From Bacillota bacterium (GTDB lineage: Bacteria; Bacillota; Clostridia; Acetivibrionales; DTU013): 64,000 nt of DNA. Location of the stretch: positions 13,931 through 77,930 of the forward strand of contig JAEZYU010000034.1 in assembly GCA_023418915.1 (NCBI GenBank). The letters run 5' to 3'. Below, piece after piece: positions 58,207-64,000 of the stretch (its first letter is position 1; each line of letters starts with the position of its first letter). The position numbers and the translations under genes were made by a program. The notes below the pieces were generated by a model, which saw only the letters and a list, made by a program, of their open reading frames with translations, searched no databases and was not told the DNA's origin.

Positions 58207-60063
58207 TCAGCTGCTGTCGAATACATCCGATAATTCGATGTCGATTCTCTCGGTCAGGCTCTTGTAATCTTTGCAGGAGCCTTTAGCCTTTTTGTCATCA
58301 GACAGTGGTGCAGGCAATACGGCGGCAGGCATATGTATGATGAACGAAGTACCCTTGTCAGGCTCGCTTGATACATATATAGATCCGCTGTGCGCCTCTA
58401 CAAGCGACTTTACCAGAGATAACCCAATGCCGCTGCCATAGCGGTTTTTTTCCAGGGAGGACTCGACTTGTTTGTAGCGGTCAAAAATATGGTTCAGCTT
58501 ATCATGTGGGATACCTATGCCTGTATCAGTGACTTTTATGATTACCCTGTCCATTTTGTTTGATATGCCGACAAAAATGCTGCCGCCCTTGTCAGTAAAT
58601 TTCAACGCATTTGATAACAGATTCAGCATGACACGCTCTATAATATATGGATCACATGCCATATACCTCTCTTCGGCATCAGTATCAAACACTAACCTTA
58701 TGCCTTTATTTTCAGCATAATTGGCCACTGACATAGTGATATCCTCCAATATGCTGATTATATTGTAATTATCCATATTAATCGGCAGATAACCGCTGTC
58801 GTATTTTGATACATCAAGCAGATTGCTTACTAACCTTATAAGCCGGTAGCAGTTTTGTTTGATCGAGCGTACCTGTTTTATGATCTTTTGATGATTTTTG
58901 CACTCGCATATACCAGGGTCTAATGATTCCATAAGCTGTGTCGATGCGAATATAACGTTGAGAGGAGTCTTAAGCTCGTGAGAGAGGTCGGCAAAAAACT
59001 GAGATTTCATCCTGTCGTGGTCATGCAGGCTGTCGATCATATTATCGATAGACTGTGCGATTACTGCCAGCTCATCGTTTCCATAAATATTTGCCCGGGC
59101 AGAGTAATCTCCGTTTTTTATATTAGATACGGCCTTTTTGATAGAGGCAAGCGGTTCCAGAGTTTTCTTCGCCGCCAGCAATGCTAATACGACAGCAAAA
59201 ACAGAGGTGGTAAATAATATTGCGATGCAGTACTTTATGCGAACCATATGTTTTTCCATCACACTGTCTACATTGTTTGAAACTGTGAATTTCCAGCCTC
59301 CAATACCGGCAGGATATTCAATATTCATCACGGCAGCACTGCCCGGAACAGGATCGTCGGCTACATCAACAGTGCCAGTGACGCCCATCTCATCTATTGA
59401 AGCCATGTGCCCGGACAAATCCCCGGAAGGCATGTCCGCTGAATCGCTTCTATAAAATGAGTTGCCGTTTTTATCAATAAAGCTGAACTGCCATTGAGAA
59501 GCCCCGGCCATGTCAGGGATATAGTGTGAGAATAACTCAGGATCGATATGACCTGACAATATACCATAGAGTTCGTCTTCTCTTTCTATTCTTCTGGCAA
59601 CTATAATGACCTGTCTTTCGTCCGCAATTGATCGAACAAGGTCAGTGACCACTTTATCTTCTCCTGACAATATCCTTGTGAAAAACTCACTGTCTGCTAC
59701 TGATATGCCTGTCAGCCCAGGAGCCTGACTAGCCAGTATACTGCCGTCAGGGCTTATCCAGGACAGCGCCGTCAGCCCATCCTGCACCATGTTTGCATTA
59801 GACAGGTAATTACGTATATTATCAGTATCAATATCGTGAGATGCAAAAAAATTCCCTATCTCTGACTCGCGCATCCACAATTTCTCTATATACTTCTCAA
59901 AGAAGGATATCATGGATCTGACGAAAACCTCGCTTTTGTTCTTCTCTTCAGCGATGTTTTCATTGAGGTCATTCCGTAAATAAATGATTCCCGTTGCAGA
60001 TAAGGGTAACAGCACTACAAGTACCAGAAGAACCATTTTACTTTTAATACTAAGCCTAAGCAT
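58207..60063 (-). CDS. Membrane histidine kinase with extracellular sensor, HAMP and kinase domains
   Basis: A 618-aa kinase. It has one helix near the N-terminus, an extracellular Cache-like sensor (about 30-255; IIVARRIEREDELYGIL), a second helix (about 262-283) and HAMP (about 285-335). HisKA has its phosphoacceptor in DLSHELKTPLNVIF (His near residue 361), followed by HATPase_c (NLLSNALKFTDKGG, DTGIGIP, GSGIGLSLV). The start at 60063 is preferred because AGGAG precedes it; the frame extends 12 codons upstream. No response regulator is adjacent, and the ligand is unknown. Confidence 0.9.
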   Translation of the reverse strand: MLRLSIKSKMVLLVLVVLLPLSATGIIYLRNDLNENIAEEKNKSEVFVRSMISFFEKYIEKLWMRESEIGNFFASHDIDTDNIRNYLSNANMVQDGLTALSWISPDGSILASQAPGLTGISVADSEFFTRILSGEDKVVTDLVRSIADERQVIIVARRIEREDELYGILSGHIDPELFSHYIPDMAGASQWQFSFIDKNGNSFYRSDSADMPSGDLSGHMASIDEMGVTGTVDVADDPVPGSAAVMNIEYPAGIGGWKFTVSNNVDSVMEKHMVRIKYCIAILFTTSVFAVVLALLAAKKTLEPLASIKKAVSNIKNGDYSARANIYGNDELAVIAQSIDNMIDSLHDHDRMKSQFFADLSHELKTPLNVIFASTQLMESLDPGICECKNHQKIIKQVRSIKQNCYRLIRLVSNLLDVSKYDSGYLPINMDNYNIISILEDITMSVANYAENKGIRLVFDTDAEERYMACDPYIIERVMLNLLSNALKFTDKGGSIFVGISNKMDRVIIKVTDTGIGIPHDKLNHIFDRYKQVESSLEKNRYGSGIGLSLVKSLVEAHSGSIYVSSEPDKGTSFIIHMPAAVLPAPLSDDKKAKGSCKDYKSLTERIDIELSDVFDSS

Positions 60064-60271
60064 TTTGATACTCCTGTATAACTTGATAAAAATCTGCAAG
60101 ATAATGTAAAACCATAAATAATTATATCAAAAATTTTACTAAAAATACAATTAACTAATAAATTACATTTCAATTACAGTAATACTGCATTTTATAATCA
60201 ATGGGAAATATACATACAGGGAGTGTATCTTGAAGTCCACTTTGTAAAAAATTTCTTTTTAAGATATATTT

Positions 60272-60410
60272 TTTACGAGGCGGCTGATGTCTTGATTGCG
60301 ACCTGCCTCGTTGAAACACCGCTATATCATAATATATCCTTGGATGTTTTGTGACTTGGTAAGAAAATTTTCTACAAATGAAAATTTTTCTTTGAACGAT
60401 ACGTTATAAT
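60272..60410 (+). repeat. Internally deleted copy of the dispersed modular element (about 140 bp)
   Basis: The left end ACGAGGCGGCTGATGTC joins a GCGACCTGCC-CGTTGAAA segment. GGTAAGAAAATTTTCTAC and the right end TTTCTTTGAACGATACG follow. The hairpin arrays and GTGGCGGGTACC core are absent. It lies in the 408-bp gap before the sirtuin gene, which otherwise holds only AT-rich DNA. Confidence 0.75.
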
Positions 60411-60470
60411 GGATGTATGATCTGTTTTGACAGTTGTCTTGATAACTGACGACAAAAAGGAGATGATAAC

Positions 60471-61184
60471 ATGGCAGATGTGGAAGAATTACGACGGTGG
60501 ATCGAGGAATCTGATAACATTGTGTTTTTCGGCGGTGCAGGTGTCTCAACAGAGAGCGGGATCCCGGATTTCCGCAGCGTCGACGGTCTCTACAGCCAAA
60601 AATACAAATATCCTCCTGAAACTATACTCAGCCATTCATTCTTCATGCAGAAGCAAGCGGAGTTTTTTGAGTTTTATCGGGACAAGATGTTGGTTTTGGA
60701 TGCACAGCCGAACATAACGCACAAGAAGCTTGCTCAGATGGAATCGGAAGGCAGGCTCAAGGCTGTTGTGACCCAGAATATTGACGGCCTGCATCAGCAG
60801 GCAGGCAGCAAAAAGGTACTTGAACTGCATGGTTCGGTCCACCGCAACTATTGCCTGAAATGCCGAAGTGAATATGGTGTTGATGCGGTTATTGATTTAA
60901 AGGGCATACCTGTGTGTGGATGCGGCGGAGTCATAAAGCCTGATGTGGTCCTGTATGAGGAGGGGCTGAACCAGGATGTGATCGATGAAGCTGTCAGATG
61001 TATCGTTGCCGCTGATATGCTTATTGTAGGAGGGACATCGTTGTCGGTTTATCCTGCAGCAGGTCTAGTCAGATATTATAAAGGCGGCAAGCTTGTTTTG
61101 ATAAATAAGTCTCCCACACCATATGACCAAGATGCGGATCTCTTGCTGCAGTGTGGACTGGGAGAAGTGTTCGGCAGCCTGTAA
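60471..61184 (+). CDS. cobB: NAD-dependent protein deacylase (sirtuin)
   Basis: A 237-aa Sir2 enzyme. The NAD site is GGAGVSTESGIPDFRS, followed by TQNIDGLHQQAG. The catalytic His is in ELHGSVHRN near residue 121. A zinc site is made by CLKC and CGCG. It removes acetyl or other acyl groups from lysines using NAD. Start: ATG behind AAAAAGGAGATG. It stands alone, with the flavoprotein gene starting 43 bp later. Confidence 0.94.
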   Translation: MADVEELRRWIEESDNIVFFGGAGVSTESGIPDFRSVDGLYSQKYKYPPETILSHSFFMQKQAEFFEFYRDKMLVLDAQPNITHKKLAQMESEGRLKAVVTQNIDGLHQQAGSKKVLELHGSVHRNYCLKCRSEYGVDAVIDLKGIPVCGCGGVIKPDVVLYEEGLNQDVIDEAVRCIVAADMLIVGGTSLSVYPAAGLVRYYKGGKLVLINKSPTPYDQDADLLLQCGLGEVFGSL

Positions 61185-61227
61185 ACAGTGTATAAGGACT
61201 AGACAGTTTTTTTATTTGAGGTGAGTG

Positions 61228-62295
61228 ATGTACGATATCATTATCGCAGGGGGAGGCCCTGCCGGTGCCACTTTGGCCAGACTGGCCGGAAACAGATATA
61301 GCATTCTGCTGCTGGAGAAGCGGTGTTTTTCTGAGAATATGACACTTTCCAGCCGAAAATGCTGCGGAGGACTGCTTGACCCTGATGCGCAGCGGATGCT
61401 TGCAGGTTTCAGCCTCGGCGTACCAAAGTCGGTATTGGTGAGCCCTCAGCTATTTGCTGTGCGCACAATAGATATCAATAACGATATCGAACGGTATTAT
61501 CAGAGGCATTATATCAATATCGACAGAAATGAGTTCGATAAATGGCTCGAATCCATCGTCCCAGCCACTGTGACGATAATAAATGACTGTTTATACAGGT
61601 CTTTTGAGGATAAAGGCGAGTATATATCTGTCAGGTTCAATCATAATGGCAGGGAATATGAAGAAAGGGCGAGTTTACTTGTTGGAGCAGATGGCGCTTT
61701 TTCTGCTGTCAGACGTCAGCGCTTCGGAACGATGCCATCGCCGAAGCTCTATATTTCCATTCAGGAATGGTTTAGAGCAAGCAACGGCAGAAATTATTAC
61801 GGTGCAATCTTTGATGACGAGATAACGGATTTCTATTCGTGGACAATACCCAAGGAAGACGAGATCATACTTGGTGCAGCTCTGGCGCCCGGACGCGATG
61901 CCATCGATAAATTTGAGCGTCTTAAGAACAAGCTGCGGAGATATGGATATGATTTTGATGAACAGTTGAGGAGAAATGCCGCATACCTGTACAGACCAGT
62001 AAGGGGCACTCATATATGCGCCTGCAGCGGCAGGGTCGCTCTTGTGGGTGAAGCGGCTGGCTTTATCAGTCCAAGCTCGGCTGAAGGGATGAGCTATGCA
62101 TTCAAGAGCTCACTGGCTCTTGCGCGTGCGATGGAGCACGGTATCGAGGACTATGAACATAAATACATGAAAAACCTGCAGCCTCTTAAAAGGAATATTA
62201 TCCTAAAGAATGTGAAATCTCCAGCTATGTATAACAGAAAGCTGAGAGAGATGGCTATGAAATCCGGATTGTTCAGTATCGATATTGTGGAATGA
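61228..62295 (+). CDS. FAD-dependent oxidoreductase, geranylgeranyl reductase-like
   Basis: A 355-aa flavoprotein of the PHBH/geranylgeranyl-reductase superfamily. The N-terminal FAD motif is GGGPAGATLARLAG, with VGADGAFSAVRRQRF in the middle and GRVALVGEAAGFISPSSAEG toward the C-terminus. A CCGGLLDP motif near residue 45 is typical of this group. The substrate is unknown; reduction of a polyprenyl or lipid double bond is the family precedent. ATG at 61228 is taken; GTG at 61225 is adjacent and equally possible. It converges with the PilZ gene. Confidence 0.85.
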   Translation: MYDIIIAGGGPAGATLARLAGNRYSILLLEKRCFSENMTLSSRKCCGGLLDPDAQRMLAGFSLGVPKSVLVSPQLFAVRTIDINNDIERYYQRHYINIDRNEFDKWLESIVPATVTIINDCLYRSFEDKGEYISVRFNHNGREYEERASLLVGADGAFSAVRRQRFGTMPSPKLYISIQEWFRASNGRNYYGAIFDDEITDFYSWTIPKEDEIILGAALAPGRDAIDKFERLKNKLRRYGYDFDEQLRRNAAYLYRPVRGTHICACSGRVALVGEAAGFISPSSAEGMSYAFKSSLALARAMEHGIEDYEHKYMKNLQPLKRNIILKNVKSPAMYNRKLREMAMKSGLFSIDIVE

Positions 62296-62306
62296 GCAAA
62301 AAAGCG

Positions 62307-62939
62307 TTATAGCGACAAACTCAACAAATGGTTCTCGATCAGCCATTTTTCCTGAGCTACCAAAGAATCGATATTCTCTCTTACAGAGAAAACAGAGTTC
62401 TTATATCTGAAAGACATCAGTATGCCGTATTCATTCCTGCCGAACAGCGATGATCTTCTGATTATAATACCTTCTATGTTCAGTACTTTATTTTGTATGC
62501 ATATACTGATTTCTATTTTGTCATTGAGTTGAAAAACAGATTCAGTACAAATACGTATGCCCTCATAGCTTATATCTTTGACCCATGCTGTAGCGGAGCT
62601 TTCCTTATTATTTGTATGTTTTACGTATCCAAGCAGCGATACGGGAAATCTTGCGTTCTTTCTTCTTTCTTCTTTAAATGAAGTCATATCAGGAGAAATT
62701 GTTATATCATTTTCTGCCTTTGACAGTACAAAACCGCCGTATATATTAGGGGTATTGTTGTCTATCTTTCCAAAGATTATAGGATCGCCTTTCGAGATGC
62801 TGAAATATTCACCTATCGGACCTTTGATCCTGATCGTAAAAAAGTTTTCCAAATTTCCGCTGATCAATATGCAGGTTATGGGTTTGGACAGTGAAAAATG
62901 ACGAAGTGCCATCACTGATCCGGTATCCGAACTGCCCAT
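62307..62939 (-). CDS. PilZ-domain protein, YcgR-like flagellar brake type
   Basis: A 210-aa protein with an N-terminal YcgR-N/PilZN-like beta domain (about 20-95) and a C-terminal PilZ domain (about 96-205). The latter has both c-di-GMP binding motifs, RKNAR near residue 97 and DISYEG near residue 125. YcgR-like proteins slow the flagellar motor when c-di-GMP is high. No flagellar genes are in the window. It is a candidate downstream target for the EAL protein at 15.8 kb. Confidence 0.87.
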   Translation of the reverse strand: MGSSDTGSVMALRHFSLSKPITCILISGNLENFFTIRIKGPIGEYFSISKGDPIIFGKIDNNTPNIYGGFVLSKAENDITISPDMTSFKEERRKNARFPVSLLGYVKHTNNKESSATAWVKDISYEGIRICTESVFQLNDKIEISICIQNKVLNIEGIIIRRSSLFGRNEYGILMSFRYKNSVFSVRENIDSLVAQEKWLIENHLLSLSL

Positions 62940-63087
62940 TTTTCTACCTCCTAATGTATTGGATATTATGTCAAGAAAACCATGGGATTTGCTGGACTAC
63001 TTACATAAAATTATACAGTTGTAACCTGTTATTGTCAATTTTCGATAAGTTATACTCAATGGTATTTCGGCTATCTTAATATCAAGG

Positions 63088-63705
63088 ATAACGAGGCAAT
63101 ATGAATCCCCTACTTCTTAACGCATTTTCAGCCCCTCGGGTTGAAAAACGCTAATGCGTCCTTTCGAACCTTTCGGGTTGAAAAATGCTAATGCGTCCTT
63201 TCGAACCTTTCGGGTTGAAAAACGCTAATGCGTCCTTTCGAACCCCTCGGGTTGGAAAACGCTAATGCGTCCTTTCGAACCTTTCGGGTTGAAAAACGCT
63301 AATGCGTCCTTTCGAACCCCTCGGGTTGAAAAACGCTAATGCGTCCTTTCGAACCCCTCGGGTTGGAAAACGCTAATGCGTCCTTTCGAACCCCTCGGGT
63401 TGGAAAACGCTAATGCGTCCTTTCGAACCCCTCGGGTTGGAAAACGCTAATATGTCTTTTCGAACCTTTCGGGTTGAAAAACGCTAATATGTCTTTTCGA
63501 ACCTTTCGGGTTGAAAAATGCTATGTGGCGGGTACCGATTTGCCTTTCCGATATTTTCTTTCGAATAATCGGAAGAATATGGTGCGAGCATATCTTCTGC
63601 CGGGGATGTATAAGCGAGCAGCAAGCCTTGCTTGCGGCCGGCCTGGGATGTATAAGTGAGCAGCAAGCTTTGCTTGCGGCCAGGCCTGGGATGTATAAGC
63701 GAAAT
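63088..63705 (+). mobile_element. Expanded copy of the dispersed modular element lacking its right end
   Basis: The left end ATAACGAGGCAATATG with CCCCTACTTCTTAACGC is followed by the 37-bp array, the core GTGGCGGGTACCGATT at 63525-63540, a TTTCTTTCGAATAATCGG segment, TGCGAGCATATCTTC, and two full plus one partial 42-43 bp unit. The module order equals that at 33067-33511. No right end is found; instead two more left-end-like pieces (ATAACGAGGTAAAGGATGTC, ATAACGAGGTATC) lie at 63793-63827. The gap before it (62940-63087) holds nothing recognisable. Confidence 0.8.
63121..63520 (+). repeat. 37-bp tandem double-hairpin array, about 11 copies
   Basis: Units recur exactly every 37 bp; CTAAT begins at 63151, 63188, 63225, 63262, 63299, 63336, 63373, 63410, 63447 and 63484, with a last partial at 63521. 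Each unit has ACGCTAATGCGT (4-bp stem ACGC/GCGT) and GAACCCCTCGGGTT or GAACCTTTCGGGTT (AACC-GGTT stem). Two variants alternate, differing by compensating-looking changes in the second hairpin. There are no spacers, so it is not a CRISPR array. Confidence 0.95.
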
Positions 63706-63838
63706 GTATGGGACTGATGTCCTGTTGCCTGACGATAGAATAAAGTATATATTAAAGTATAGCGAGGTAAAGAGTTTTCTAAAATATGTGGTATAACGAG
63801 GTAAAGGATGTCGCATAACGAGGTATCAATAAGCGAAC

Positions 63839-63956
63839 TGGACAAAAATTCAAGTATAGGACGAATTTTTCAAAATAAAGGTGAATTTCTTGTGAATAAA
63901 CGAGTAATATACCAGATTATGTTGACTAAAACGTCCTATACCTGCATTTTTGTCCA
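63839..63956. mobile_element. 118-bp MITE-like inverted repeat element
   Basis: TGGACAAAAATTCAAGTATA then GGACG (63839-63863) is matched 23/25 by the reverse complement of CGTCCTATACCTGCA then TTTTTGTCCA (63932-63956). The 68-bp interior is AT-rich and non-coding. The arms are too long and too far apart for a normal terminator. Perfect outer and inner parts with mismatches in the middle suit transposon termini. No target duplication is obvious. The last 44 bases of the window are unassigned. Confidence 0.6.
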
Positions 63957-64000
63957 TTGCAAGCAGCTTATATTGCCAGACGACAATAACGCTGCTGATG

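Noticed and set aside
63121..63520. CRISPR array
   Set aside because: The 37-bp repeats are contiguous with no unique spacers, and no cas genes are nearby.

Overview
The window looks like chromosomal DNA of a saccharolytic, Gram-positive anaerobe of the class Clostridia. The support is the gene content: a BceRSAB-type peptide-sensing module, a GlpP antiterminator, a Bcd-EtfB-EtfA set whose EtfA carries ferredoxin clusters, an archaeal-type AspRS with GatCAB behind a T-box, and strong Shine-Dalgarno sites. I cannot name a genus. No rRNA, tRNA, CRISPR array or prophage was seen.

Layout. 1-10.2 kb: a partial AraC-type regulator, the copper ATPase CopA, a response regulator / histidine kinase / ABC transporter set with a recognisable operator between kinase and transporter, and a GH36 alpha-galactosidase. 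10.4-21 kb: a sialate O-acetylesterase-like enzyme, three secreted peptidoglycan-active proteins (amidase, LysM-G5-M23 peptidase, SLH-M15 peptidase) and a PAS-GGDEF-EAL-PilZ c-di-GMP protein. 21.2-26.5 kb: two tandem paralogous histidine kinases whose input domain is a LacI-type sugar-binding fold. 26.7-32.3 kb: a T-box leader and aspS-gatC-gatA-gatB, which supply Asn-tRNA(Asn) and Gln-tRNA(Gln) by the indirect route. 32.3-35.2 kb: a gene-free stretch of tandem repeats, one full-length copy of a modular repeat element, and a decayed IS30-like insertion sequence. 35.3-38.7 kb: bcd-etfB-etfA. 39-44.6 kb: a VanY-like peptidase, ThpR, and a NitT/TauT-type ABC importer. 44.8-53.7 kb: galactose mutarotase, then a glycerol block (glpP, a terminator-bearing leader, a two-flavoprotein plus DUF1667 dehydrogenase set, glpK), an SDR and a GpsA-like dehydrogenase. 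53.9-63 kb: LemA and TPM proteins, a secreted beta-propeller protein, a sensor kinase, a sirtuin, a flavoprotein and a YcgR-like PilZ protein. 63.1-64 kb: a large repeat element and a MITE-like inverted repeat.

The most unusual content is not protein coding. A family of modular repeat elements is scattered through the window. A full copy has a left end (ATAACGAGGCGAA...GTCCCC), an array of 35-37 bp double-hairpin units, a conserved core (GTGGCGGGTACCGATT), an array of 41-43 bp hairpin units, and a right end (TTTCTTTGAACGATGCG...). Left-end pieces sit on gene stop codons, right-end pieces sit upstream of genes, and one site looks like the collapsed remnant of the two ends. Separately, every gene-to-gene gap over 100 bp in the aspS-gatCAB operon holds short tandem repeats, two of which copy the 3' end of the preceding gene.
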